64,000 nt of DNA from Saccharum officinarum (taxonomy: Eukaryota > Streptophyta > Magnoliopsida > Poales > Poaceae). The translations under genes were made by a program, and so were the position numbers. The notes beneath the pieces are model-generated. The model worked only from the letters and a program-made list of their open reading frames with translations. It did no database searches and was not told the DNA's origin. Positions 22,613 to 37,937 of the stretch are shown one piece after another (positions within the stretch are counted from its first letter, which is position 1; the number at the start of each line of letters is the position of its first letter). Where the stretch lies: the NCBI GenBank assembly GCA_020631735.1, contig CM036167.1:2794988-2858987 (forward strand). The letters run 5' to 3'.

Positions 22613-23965
22613 TCACACATGAGCAGTTCCCCTATTGGCCCATGTCATATTAGCAATTTCATCCCTTAGGCTGACCCATGCAGCATTGTCATCAGAAGCA
22701 ATACCAGCAATATTTGGCAAGTAGTTTGTATTAGGCTCCTAGGTTGGTTCTTCAGGGACAACTTCATCTTGGCCATGGTTAAGGATCCAATTATGGAGTA
22801 TACAGCAGGCAAGAACTAATTTCACTTGAGTTTTGTAGGGGGTGATATGGCTTGTTGTCTAAAATGCGAAATCTGTTCTTCAAAGCACCAAAAGCCCTCT
22901 CTATAGTGACTCTCAAACTTGAGTGCCTCAAGTTGAATAGTTCCTTGGCATTGGTGGGTAGTTTCTACCCCTATATTCTTTGAGATGATATCTAGTGGCT
23001 CTGTATGGTGGAAGGAATCTAGGCCAGCATGCATAGCTAGCATCCACTAGGTAGAATTTTCCCTAAAATAAGTAGTTACGGATTAATTAGTCCAATGGTT
23101 AATTAGGTAACTATGTACTGCCTAATTATTAACTCAATACCTGCAGGAACCCTTAACCCATCCTCCCTCTCTAGAGCATCAGCAAGGATGAGGCATCATG
23201 TGCAGATCCTTCCCAACCAGCTAAAACATAGGTGAACTTCAAATCATAATCAACTGCAGCAAGGATATTTTGAGTAGGATAATTTTTTTCTTCCCCTAAA
23301 TGCTGCTGAAATCCTTGCTAGAACCCTAGCATGCACATGGGTTCCATCTATTGCCCCAATACAATCCTACATTGCCATTATGACAAGAAAATAGGCATTA
23401 CAACAACAACACAGAACAAGGAAATTTGTTAAACACTTATTTTCATGTATTCACCTTTAGAAAAGGGTACCATCTAGGACTTGTCCTGATCTTATTGGGT
23501 GTCTCCTCAGAGGGTGGCCTTATCATCTCATCCCTAAGTTCCCCAATGGCATATAAAACTTGCATGAAGTACCTACTCACAGTTTCTATTGATCTCCTAA
23601 AGTTTCGATGGATAACCCTAAACCTTTGGTTATGACCCACTACATGCAGAAACATTGCCACCTACTCCTTTACAGAACTATGTATGGAATCCCTAAGCAA
23701 GTGTCTATCTCTTAGTAGGTTACATAGGGTAAAAAAAGGGGGTTCTGCGCATTCTCAACATTGATAGGCACTCTACATCATTGCAATTATAAATTTTATC
23801 AAGGTTGGCTTGATATTCTGCATCCATTGGACTCATTGGGGCATATGTGATACTAGGCCGAGATCTTTGGGCCACCTGAAGCCTACTCATGAAGTATGCA
23901 TAAACAACAGCAATGAAACCAACAGCTTTCACAATAAGCATTCGTCTATACTCCACCATATCCAT
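22613..23965 (-). pseudogene. Harbinger element 2 transposase (left copy)
   Basis: Inverted twin of 56718-58073, where the protein is described. It shares the TAG stop and frame breaks. In addition it has one extra A in the run near 23731-23737, which truncates the first exon relative to the right copy. Confidence 0.8.
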
Positions 23966-24854
23966 CTAGTCCGAACAAAAGAAAAATCAAAACATCACAA
24001 CTAAGAATAGCATCATCGGCAAGGGCATGTGCTCAGATTATTGCAAATGAAGCTATCATCAATCATCATTGGCAAAGAACATGTGCTCAGAATAATAATA
24101 AACTCATCATCATAAATTTGATTGCAGCTCACAGCAACAAACTATATAGCACAAAATCGATTAACCCACAGAGAAGGGGGAGGGGAAAAAAATTTCTGTG
24201 TTACCACAAGAATGCAGTAACAAGGAAGGGAAGTTGTTCAGGGGCCAGACTAGAGGCAGATCTACCTTCAACGACCGCAGGAGCACAACAAGAACCCTAA
24301 AAAAGATGAAGTTAGTGAAGGATATGGCCATAAAACCTAGGGAATGCAAGGAAATTGGGGATCTATGGTCCAATCGTGCTTACCTTCACTCCAACCCGCC
24401 CGACACCGCCGATTCCACCATCGAACCTGCAGATTTCAATGGTACCCGTGTGATTAGAGACTCATTCAGTGGGGAGAAGACGAATCAAAGAACCTGAAGA
24501 TGATGAAGCAGCGTGAGCACGTCACCTGATGCAGTGGTAGTGGAAAGATGGAGGTTCGGAGGTGGGAGGACAGGCGAAGGGGCTAAAGACAGAGGAGGAG
24601 AGTGGAGAGTGCGAGGAAGAACAGGGCAATAGCGGCGCGGGAGGATGGGGGTATATATATCTTTGGCACGAAAACGAGAGCGGTAACCCTAGCTTCCCCC
24701 GTGTATGTGGGCTGCAGCGTGGGAGCTCCCCTTTTTAGCGCGCGCGCACTCACGCTCGTCCCACGCAAGCCTGGCCGCCGGGAAACGAGGCTCATTTACG
24801 TTCTCGGGAGCCTAGGCGGCAGGCTGCTTTTGCACCTTGGGAGCCTAGCTAGTG

Positions 24855-25237
24855 TGAAAGCCCAAGTTTGGTTTGATAATTAAGACACCAAGTTGCTAAT
24901 TGCCATGTGTTAAGCGTTTTTGAGTTAGGCATAAGCAACACATGTGATGAAGGTGTATGTGGCAAGGAGTGGGGCCACAGATCACAAAAGATGGTGCATG
25001 GACATGGAATGATGATAATGGTGGAGATGCACTTAAAATGAAGGACATGATGATCAAGTAAAAGAGAAGAGATCTAAGAGCGCAAGGCAAAGGTATAACC
25101 ATAGGGGTTTTCCTTTTGCCGGTCTAAGATGAGTAGAGAAGTGATTGACGGGTTTAGGATACATGGCCGACTATCAAGAGGGGCAATCACGGTTAGCTCG
25201 GGAATCAAGTGCCACTAGATCATTGTCTTGAGCATAT
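24855..25237 (+). repeat. Start of a Sirevirus LTR cut off by the assembly gap
   Basis: TGAAAGCCCAAGTTTGG starts the LTR in forward orientation; it corresponds to the reverse complement of 55434-55819. Compared with both full LTRs in the window (45319-47360 and 53777-55819), this copy lacks or gains single bases at many places, for example near 24872, 24880 and 24896. The full LTRs agree with each other at these places. Confidence 0.9.
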
Positions 25238-25337
25238 NNNNNNNNNNNNNNNNNNNNNNNNNNNNNNNNNNNNNNNNNNNNNNNNNNNNNNNNNNNNNNN
25301 NNNNNNNNNNNNNNNNNNNNNNNNNNNNNNNNNNNNN
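25238..25337. other. Assembly gap of exactly 100 N
   Basis: One hundred N, a conventional placeholder for a gap of unknown size between two scaffolded contigs. The left edge is inside a forward-oriented Sirevirus LTR. The right edge is inside the pol gene of a reverse-oriented Sirevirus, so the two edges do not belong to one continuous element. Confidence 0.98.
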
Positions 25338-25690
25338 TATAGATTCTCATATCTAAAGCCATTGAAGATCAAATTAGAGCCATCTACACTTATGATCTCT
25401 ACATCATCTACTCCAAATATGCACTTAAATCTAAGATCACATAATAGAGCCACAGATAACAAATTAAAGTTCAAGCTCTCTATGAGCAACACATTAGAAA
25501 TACTCATGTCATTGGATATTGCAATCTTACCAAGCCCTTTGACCTTGCCTTTCCATTGTCACCAAATATGATACTATCATAACCATTGCTGTCATTGGTG
25601 TTGATTGGGTTGAACATTCTTGTATCACCGATCATGTATTGAGTGCACCCACTATCAAGAACTCAATGCCTTCCTCCGCTTTGTAATTGA
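25338..25690 (-). pseudogene. Start of Sirevirus pol (protease / pre-integrase region), truncated
   Basis: Recognisable by the phrase SNVLLIESLNFNLLSV, which closely matches the same region of the complete element (51350-51450). The protease end is degenerate (frame breaks around 25540-25680), and everything downstream is missing at the gap. Confidence 0.7.
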
Positions 25691-25704
25691 CCTATAAAAG
25701 AAGA

Positions 25705-27768
25705 TCAATTCTTTTTAGGAACCCAAACTTGCTTGAGTCCTTGAAGGTTAGTCACTAAGCTTTTAGGTACCCAAATAGCCTTCTTCTTTAGGCCTGACAT
25801 GGATGTACCAACAAACTTAGCCTTCACACCATTGGCACCTTTAGTAAGCAAATAATAAGAATCAAATTTGATCGAGGATACAATAGCATTCTTGTTCTTG
25901 TTCTTGCAATTATGCTCTTTGTGACCAACTTGCTTGCAACTAGTGCAAAACCGACCATTGTTCTTCATAAAACTAGTCTTGTGAGGAGCAAAGGCCGCCT
26001 TGCCTTTTTTGGTGGTATAGCCCAATCCCTCTTTATAGAGAGATGCTCTTTGGCTACCCAAGCACATAAGTAAGCAGTCCTCACCACCATAGGCTTTGCC
26101 TAAGGCGAGAGTGAGCTCATTGACCTTCTTCTTCAAGGTCTTATTTTCAACCATAAGTGAGGCATCAAAAGTGAAACCATCACTCATAAATGAAGTGGAA
26201 GTGGATGATGAGCTACAAGAAGGATTAGCGGGAGTAACAATAATAGGCTTATAGAAAGATTCATCAATTATGTCACATGTTAAGTCTTTGTCACATGTTA
26301 CAGCATGCTCCTTCTCATTTTGCTCATCAAGTAGAGAGGAATGAGTTTTTTCAAACTTCTTGTGAGCCTTGCGAAGCTTCTCATGGGCTTCCTCTAGCCT
26401 CTCATGAGATGCATTAAGCTCATCAAAGGCTTGCTTAAGGGCTTTTAGTTCCTTAGGCAAATCTTTACATTCTCTTCTCTTAATGTCAAAATGTTCTTTA
26501 GCATCTTCTAACATGTCAATTAGTTCATCTTTAATTGGTTCATCATCATCATCACTTTCACCTTTATTATCATGTTCATCATCACATCCATCATCATGAG
26601 ATTGTACCTTAGTGGCCTTAGCCATGAAGCAAGTCGATGGAGTGTCAAAGAGAGAAGGCTTCTCATTTATGGCAATGCTTGCAAGAGCCTTCTTCTTAGT
26701 GGTCTTGTCGTCCTCACTATCATCATCATCACTTGAGGAAGCATCACTATCCCAAGTGACCACATATGAACCACCCTTCTTCTTCTTCTTGAAGGTCATT
26801 TTGTCTTTCTTCCCCTTCTTCTTCTTGTCCTTTTTCTTACCCTTCTTATTATCATCTTTATTTTCACTATTGTAGGGGCATTGAGCAATAAGATGATCCT
26901 TGCTACCACACTTGAAGCACATTCTTGTTTCATCCTTGCTCTTGGATGATGACTTCTTCCTTCTTGCACGATAGCCCTTCTTCACCATAAATTTGCCAAA
27001 CCTCTTCATAAAGAGAGCCATCTTCTTATCATCAAGTTCATCAAAGCTTGAGCATTCATCTTCACTTGATGTTTCTTGCTTTGCACGATAGCCCTTGAAT
27101 GATGTGGCTTTGAATGTCACACTCTTCTTATCCTTGTTCTCATCTTTCTTCTCCTTCTTTTCTTCCTTCTCATTATCATCTTTATATGTGTCATTGGTCA
27201 TCACATCTCCCAACACTTGGTTTGGTGTCATGGTGTCCAAACCACTCCTCACTAGGATAGTGATCAATGTGCCAAATCTTGATGGTAAGAATCTCAAGAA
27301 CTTAGGAGAAGTTCTTGTCCTTCACCTCCTCTCCAAGTGCTTTGAGATCATTGATAAGCACTTGAAGCCTATGGAACATCTCCGACACACTTTCATCTTC
27401 CTTCATCTTGAAACTAGCAAACTTCTCCTTGAGGATGTATGCCTTTGCACCCTTCATCGCTTGAGTGCCCTCAAATGATTACTCCAACTTCTTTCATGCC
27501 TCATGATCTATCTCAATGTTCTTGATTTGCTCAAATGTTCTCTCATCTAATGCATCATGAATGCCACTAAGAGCAATATCATTATTTTGGAGTAGCACTT
27601 CTTCGGTCGTTGTGGGAGTCTCCAAATTGGCTATCTCAATCTTGGTCTCCACCATCTTTCACACATTTCTATTGATTGACTTGATGTAGGTAGTCATCTT
27701 TGCCTTTCAATATGGATACTTTGATCCATCAAATTGTGGTGGCTTCTTGATGTTGTTGATTTGAGCCA
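25705..27768 (-). pseudogene. Sirevirus gag, N-terminal part frameshifted
   Basis: The open part (25705-27297) encodes about 530 aa: an acidic/Lys-rich linker, two CCHC zinc knuckles (CFKCGSKDHLIAQC and CTSCKQVGHKEHNC), a long coiled coil between them and the C-terminal WVPKSLVTNLQGLKQVWVPKKN block. The N-terminal UBN2-type region (27298-27768) is recognisable on the same strand by homology with 53200-53716, but has stops and frame changes. Gag forms the virus-like particle of the element; this copy is probably non-functional. Confidence 0.8.
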
Positions 27769-27828
27769 TTTTGACACCGAAAGTTGTTAAAGCCTCAAAT
27801 CACGGTGACCATGGCTCTGATACTACTT

Positions 27829-29827
27829 GAAAGGTCCTAATGGCTAAAGGGGGTGAATAGCCTATAAAAATTTCTATAACAACACTTAAGCCAAGTGGTT
27901 AGATAATTATGAAGCGAAGCGAGTGTTGTGCTAGCCTACTCAAAATGCAAGCCTCCTATCCACAATTTTAGTTATCTATGATCTCTAAAACACACAAGAG
28001 GCTAAAGTCACTACCACTAAGTTAGTGAGTTCTCAAAGACTAACTAAAGAGCCTCGCTAACCACTAGACAAGAAACAAGCTAGCTCTTAAAACTAATTAC
28101 ACTAAAGAGCTTACCTACACTAAGAAAGTAAATACAAGTGGGGTAGTGTTGTTTATACCACCGTGGCAAGATATAGTCAATCAATCACAATATGAAATCC
28201 AATGAAATCCTTGGAGACAAGATGACACAATGATTTTTACCGAGGTTCACTTGCTTGCAGGCAAGCTAGTCCCCGTTGTAGTGATTCACCCACTTAGAGG
28301 TTGACGCATTAATAGGCATCACACGCCTAACCCGCAATCGGGTGCCGCACGACCAAGACAAGATGGGGATCACATAAAGCCACGAGCAATCCACTAAAGT
28401 ACATTTTGGCTCTCCGCCAGGAAAAGGTCAAGAACCCCTCACAATCACCATGATCCGAGCTGGAGACAAACACCACCCTTCGCTCAACGATCCTTGCTGC
28501 ACCAAGCCGTCTAGGTGGAGGCAACTACCAAGAGAAACAAGCGAATCCTGCAGCGAAACACAATCACCAAGTGCCTCTAGATGCAATCACTCAAGCAATG
28601 CACTTGGATTCACTCCTAATCTCACAAAGATGATGAATCAATGATAAATATGAGTGAGAGGGTTTTGGCTTAGCTCACTAGGTTGCTATGTCAATAAAAA
28701 TAGCCAAGAGAGTAAGCAAGAGCCGGCCATAGGGCTTAAATAGGAGCCCCCACGAAATAGAGCCGTTGGGCTCAATAGGCAGCCCAACTCGAGGTGACCG
28801 GATGTGCCGGTCAGAGGTGACCGAATGCACGCCGCCAGCGTCCGGTCACCCGATGAGCACCATGTGTCACTGCGATTCAACCACGTTCGTCGATTTCCAA
28901 TGGTCAGATTCACTCGTGCTCGTGCTTAAGTGATGACCGGACGCGCCGACACGATGACCTGACACGCCCAAACCGCGTCCGATCACGCGCACGTCCACGA
29001 GGCCGAACCAAGCACCTAACGCGCTCCCCTATGACCAGACGCTCTAGCAACGTGGAGTCCGATCGTTTCCATAGATGATCCATAGCCACCCAAACGCAAC
29101 TGGACGCGTCAGGTCAACGACGACCGGACGTGCCCTAGCGTTCGCTCCTTCCTTCCTCGCCTACACGCTTGCGTCAATGTATGTCAGCATGACCGGACAC
29201 AGGCCCTGCGCGTCCGGTCACGCGCCTGTGCCAGAGTCCGGTCATAAGACCGTGGCTGCGCCTCACTGCGCTAATGACCAGACTTACCCAACGCAGGGTC
29301 CGATCACTATGTGATCAGAGTCTGGTCACTAGAAAACTCCTCCTTTCCAACTCCTTTCACTTCACCCTTACTCAAATGTGCTAACTACCAAGTGTATCAC
29401 CTTGTGCACGTGTGTTAGCATATTTTCACAAACATATTCAAGGATGTTAGCACTCGCTAGAATCTAAATGCATATGCAATGAATTAAAGCACCTAGTGGC
29501 ACTTTGATAAACGCATTTCACGATGAGTTTCACCCCTCTTAATAGTACGACTATCTATCCTAAATGTGATTACACTCACTAAGTGTCTCGATCACCAAAA
29601 ACAAAATGGCCCTATGGATATCACCTTTGCCTTGAGCCCATTTTGTTTTTCTCTTTCTTCTTTTCCAAGCCCGAGCACTTTGATCATCACCATGGCCTCC
29701 ACCATCATCATGATCTTCACCATTTGCTCCACCACTTGGAATGTGCTACCCTATCTCATGATCACTTAGAGCAATGGGTTAGCACTTAGGGTTTCATCAA
29801 TTCACCAAAACCGAACTGGAGCTTTCA
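27829..29827 (-). repeat. 5' LTR of the truncated Sirevirus
   Basis: About 2.0 kb. On the plus strand it runs from TGAAAGGTCC to GAGCTTTCA. The PBS abuts it at about 27811-27828: its reverse complement contains TATCAGAGCCATGG, matching initiator tRNA-Met use. The middle (28795-29330) is packed with GACCGGA-type motifs, as in the other Sirevirus LTRs here. Confidence 0.88.
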
Positions 29828-31178
29828 AACATGCACTTTCAACACAACACAACATCTTCTTGCTGTCTGAGAAAATGGAGGCTAGTCGGCATGTGGAGTT
29901 CACCGGAGGCAGCGGCGTCTGGGCGACGTGGTAAGGAGGACACAGTAAGGAGGCAGCACCCACACGACTGGGAGAGGGAGCCAGGTCCGCCTGGGAGCCA
30001 CTTGTGCCAGCCCTGCCATGCGGGTACGCCCGTGACCGGAGCCGCTGGCACCGTTGCGCCGCCGTGTTGAGGGCCGCTCGGGCCTCCTCGTAGTGGTCCA
30101 CTCACGCCCAGGCCATTGCTCACGCCGAGGCCACTGCGCCGCCATGCCGAGGCGCTGGCCCGCCCCACAGAGAGAGGGGGAGGGAGTTGCGCTGGAGGCA
30201 TGGGAGAGAGGAACGATGGCTAATAAGGCACGCATGCGGGCGCAGCCGTGTCAGGGTTTGGGTAAAGGCGCAGGCAGGTGGGGTCCAGGTACAGGAGCGG
30301 GTGGAGTACAGGTACATGCGTGGCGCCGGTCTAGGTCCGTCCGTTCGAATGTCCTTGTCCTATCATTATCGACAACCTATAGATTGGCTGACTTGCCCTG
30401 CCTCTGTAGGCACTGAGCTGCTTTTAGATCTGTTTCTACTGCCTAACGTAGTAACGTATGCCTTATGGCTTCCTTTATAGACTAGGAACCTAATAAATCT
30501 TCTAACAAATCTTAGCCAAGTACAAATCAATTCCAGTATCTGCTAACAAATCTAACAAACCGTGAAGTAATCCTATAGGCTGTAATGAAGCACATCTAGA
30601 ACTAGAATCGGTCCACTCGCCATAACACTTCACCACCCTTCTAAGACAGGTCGTACTGGAGCTGTGATAATATGCAGAGGTAGTCAGGTAGAGGCTTGCA
30701 GCTCCGAAGGGGATGAATGGAATGTTTTCAGTGCTGCAGTATAGGCTGTTGCACTAATTAACCCTATCTGCTAACAAACTAATCCCTAAACAGTTGTAAT
30801 GCAGCACGTCAGGCCACGAAAGCAGCACACCTAACAGTGAATGCATTATGCCAGGGACCAGATGAAATAGGCACATGTGTCTTGCAATAGGAGTTCCTTA
30901 AAAAGAATGTGCGTTGCAACAGACCGAGGCCAGGCCTTCTATGGAGTCTGAAACGATGAGCAGCCCAGCAAATCATGTCTCGAGGAAAGAAGCCCACAAC
31001 GCCGGTTGGCTTTTGACCATGTTCTATTCCCGGAAATCTAAGAATAGAAGAATAGGTTTTGCACTTGTGGTCCTCGATTTTTTTTGAGTTCACGTTGTTT
31101 CCGTTAGACCTTATGGCATTATTTATTATTTTGGCTTAATTTTCAGAGTTATCAGGCAAAAAAAACCTCAGAAATTCA
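29828..31178. other. Intergenic, partly GC-rich, no gene
   Basis: A GC-rich block (29880-30320) has open frames on both strands without motifs. The rest is mixed-composition DNA with no recognisable ends. Confidence 0.35.
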
Positions 31179-31376
31179 GGGCTTGTTTGGTTTGCGACCA
31201 AAATTTATCATGCCAAAGATTTGATAACCTAAAGTTAAGCAAAAAAAAATTGTCCTAGATTTGACAAGTCAAATATAAGAAATTGATAAGTTTTGATAGC
31301 AAAACAAATACTAGCTAAAATCATGTCTGGCCAAATCTATGGCTTGGTAAATTTTAGAAGTGAACTAAGCATGCCC
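31179..31376. mobile_element. Short MITE with TCA direct repeats
   Basis: Imperfect terminal inverted repeats (GGGCTTGTTTGGTT on the left; reverse complement of the right end GGGCATGCTTAGTT) bound 198 bp. Three-base repeats TCA flank them (31176-31178 and 31377-31379). It is Tourist-like by layout. The TCA target is a deviation from the usual TAA/TTA. Confidence 0.6.
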
Positions 31377-31749
31377 TCAATGCCAAGACTAGTCAACAAT
31401 CTACGTTGCGGGTGGATGTTGAATCAGATGGCTCTAATTTGGTTGCTCTCTCGGGAAATTGGTGTTAGACTTCTATAGTTACAGAAGCAAACAAAGAATG
31501 TGCAGCGCGAGCATTGAGCACATTAGCACATCACACAGCCAGAGCCAGTATTAATGTACTGATTCGTTGCATTGACAATTGGCGATTGCATACCGCCGAT
31601 AACTCATCACAGTTACAGTTACAGAAAAGGAAGATCTAGAGCACCGCGACAATCTGCAAGCATTTGTTTTGTTCATATGGACGGATCCCGGCACCAACCG
31701 AACTTAACCGAACCATGGTTCAGTTCAGAGCTCACCTGCTTACTATAGC

Positions 31750-32142
31750 TTATACGAGCGGGAACCATTTCTCCCGGAAGTTGGACTGGTAGGAGACCAT
31801 GACGAGGAGCAGCAGGAGCAGGAGGCCGACGCCCCACGGCGACCCGCCGGCGCGGTGGATGGAGTCCCGCTCGGGCATCGGCACCGCCAGCAGGTCGCCC
31901 ACGCTCCGCCCCACGCCGTCGCCGGAGACGCTGGACAGCAGCCGCACGGCCAGCAGCAGCGCGAACGGCGACGCCATGAGCACGATGCGCGCCTGGTACG
32001 CGGCCGACTCGTAGCTCGTGTACCACGAGAAGCCCAGGAAGAGGAGCAGCACCAGCAGGAAGAAGCACAGGTGCAGCGGCACTTCCAGTGCCGCCGACGC
32101 CGACGCAGACGCCGAGCCACCGCCGCCGTATGAGTTCCCCAT
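31750..32142 (-). CDS. Small multi-pass membrane protein of unknown function
   Basis: 130 aa in a single exon. The N terminus is Gly/Ser/Ala-rich (low complexity). Three hydrophobic segments are visible: about residues 23-41 (LHLCFFLLVLLLFLGFSW), about 51-70 (RIVLMASPFALLLAVRLL) and about 103-118 (WGVGLLLLLLLVMVSY). Between the second and third lies a conserved-looking soluble loop with PMPERDSIHRAGGSPWG. The C terminus ends YQSNFREKWFPLV. I recognise the layout as that of a plant-specific family of uncharacterised small transmembrane proteins, but no function can be given. High GC3, a clean frame and a TATA box upstream support a real host gene. It is in the middle of repeat-rich DNA. Confidence 0.82.
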   Translation of the reverse strand: MGNSYGGGGSASASASAALEVPLHLCFFLLVLLLFLGFSWYTSYESAAYQARIVLMASPFALLLAVRLLSSVSGDGVGRSVGDLLAVPMPERDSIHRAGGSPWGVGLLLLLLLVMVSYQSNFREKWFPLV

Positions 32143-32304
32143 GGATCTCGCTCGGTACTTGTGGGTTGTGGCTTCAGGCCTTCTTCAGCTGGCGGTTCGT
32201 GAACGGTTTGGTTTTTCAGGTGATTATAGCAGGTGGTGTTTCTTGGATCCAAGTAAATCAAGCTTCTTAATGCAATGGAGGCTGGGCTCGATCTGGGTCA
32301 GCTC

Positions 32305-32311
32305 ATTTATA
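32305..32311 (-). promoter_or_regulatory. TATA box of the membrane-protein gene
   Basis: TATAAAT on the minus strand, about 163 nt before the start codon. It is a plausible distance for a core promoter followed by a short leader. Confidence 0.5.
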
Positions 32312-33806
32312 CGGCCTGCGCGGCACGCCGCAACACGCCACCAGCCAATGCATGCTCGCCACGACTGACCGGCTACACGTGGGGAGCTCGAACGCTGGCC
32401 ACTCGCGGCACGACACGTACGCACCGCACGCGACATGGGCGGCGAGCCGGCGAGCAGCGGCATGCACGCACGCACGCCCGTCCCCGCGCGCGCACGTGGG
32501 GCCGGCTCCGCGGGAAGAGGAGGTGGAAGCGCGGGCGCCTTTGCTTGGGGCCAAGCCCTTCCCGATCGCGTGCGCGTCGACGCGAAGCAAAGCGCGCGGC
32601 GCGGCGGGGCCGGGCCGTCAGTGGGTGCGCCGCGAGAGGGGGTGGCGTCTGGCGTGGGTCTGCTGGCGTTGCCGCGCTGGCCGGTGCCGTGCGTGAACCG
32701 TGAAGGGCAGCAAGCTGCCTTGGTCAGGCAGCCGGATCTGTACTTTTCTTTGGGTCGGTGTTCCCTGCAGCTCAAGCATGACCTGCAGCTCCTGCGTGGT
32801 TTTGAGATCTAAAAGGTGTGGTTAACTGGAGACGACGAGGCAAGGATGTCTGCTAGCGGTTTGGTTTGGAGTGTTTCAGTGTGGTATCGCAGGAGATAAG
32901 AGTGATCTAGGACATGGAGACCAGTGTTACTGTCTTGGTGGTCACGTGACACGTGACTTGCCATTTGGTTTGCTTGTACTTCTTTTAGCATAACGATAAT
33001 GATACATATCAGACGTCCGGACGGATGGACGCCTCCGTCCGCTCATTTTCGCACCCGCTCATTCCTCCCGCACCCCTTCCCCCACCACAGCATCTCCACA
33101 CCCGCCGCACCCATGCCGCTGTAACCGGTGGCGAGCCCAAGATTTTGAACTTGGGTATTCAAAATTATGAAGATGAATCGATTTTTTTACAATATAAAAT
33201 CCAATGATGGATCTAGAATTTTGTAGGTATGCAATACTAAAATTTCCATACGTAAATTGGTAAAATCAATTTAGCAATTCAGTAAGCAATAGTAAAATTT
33301 GTTGTCAAATTTGGTATTTCAAATCAAGTACAAACAAACCCAAGTTTGTGTTGTATATGTACCAAAAAATTTAGCGTGAATTTTGTTGTCGTCGCCTCGT
33401 GCCAACGGGCCTTGCCACTGCCCGAGTCCGTTGCTCTGCCACTGCCATTGGTAGGCGCTAGGGTTTGGGGTTGGGGAAGAAAACAGGATAGAAAAGGAGC
33501 GCTTGAGCGAGCACGGGCAGGTGATGTGCCGATGTCTCTGATTTGGGAGTCGCGATGCGCCTGTGTGCTGCCGGCGGGGGAGATGTTGGGCCACAGGCCG
33601 CTGGGCCTATTTGGGCCATCGAGTGGGGTGGAAAATCAGTAGTAGAATACATGTTTTTGACCGAATTCTTGACATGATATTTGTTTTGGCTTTATTTTCT
33701 TTTTTTCCCTACACCTACATATATACACTATATATACAAAAGTTTTTTGGCAAAATTTTTGGGTATTCAGTTGAATACCCTTGAATACATGTAGGCCCAC
33801 CACTGG
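32312..33806. other. Upstream region of the membrane-protein gene, then repeat-derived DNA
   Basis: A GC-rich stretch (32312-32700) is probably distal promoter. No coding sequence is convincing. From about 33125, phrases such as 'aacttgggtattcaaaa' and 'gggtattcagttgaatacccttgaatac' look like a degenerate dispersed repeat, ends not resolved. Confidence 0.35.

Positions 33807-37937
<4,131 letters not shown>

Larger units (their letters stand above)
20000..24854 (-). mobile_element. PIF/Harbinger element 2, left copy, interrupted by Sirevirus LTR
   Basis: It begins with the terminal repeat TAGCCTGTTTGGTTGCCT, preceded by target site TAA (19997-19999). It carries, on the minus strand, the viroplasmin-like ORF3, the Myb-like ORF1 and the transposase. 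It is cut at 24854, where TAGTG is followed by the Sirevirus LTR start TGAAAG. The same junction is present in the right copy, so both copies derive from one insertion event. Confidence 0.85.
16697..25237 (+). repeat. Left arm of a ~8.5-kb inverted repeat, ending at the N gap
   Basis: This whole stretch reappears in reverse complement at 55434-64000. It includes the end of the copia element with its TATTG duplication, a MITE, a tandem duplication, an ABC-transporter fragment, a Harbinger element and the first part of a Sirevirus LTR. Base 16697 pairs with the last base of the window, so the repeat continues beyond it. Differences seen by eye are mostly one-base insertions or deletions. They become frequent close to the gap (24630-25200). 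Confidence 0.95.
25338..29827 (-). mobile_element. Truncated Sirevirus (Opie/SIRE-like copia), minus strand
   Basis: From right to left it holds a 5' LTR (27829-29827), a PBS, gag and the first part of pol (protease region), and is then lost in the gap. It is related to, but clearly diverged from, the complete Sirevirus at 45319-55819. The right-hand flank after the LTR is AACAT; its partner duplication is not in view. Confidence 0.85.

Noticed and set aside
26612..26875. Phe/Ser-rich plus-strand frames opposite gag (also 52803-53144)
   Set aside because: Antisense of the Lys/Glu-rich gag coding strand.
31743..32261. Longer minus-strand frame (172 aa) overlapping the membrane-protein gene
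   Set aside because: It is Arg/Cys/Ser-rich in the shifted frame, while the 130-aa frame has proper hydrophobic segments and a sensible C terminus.
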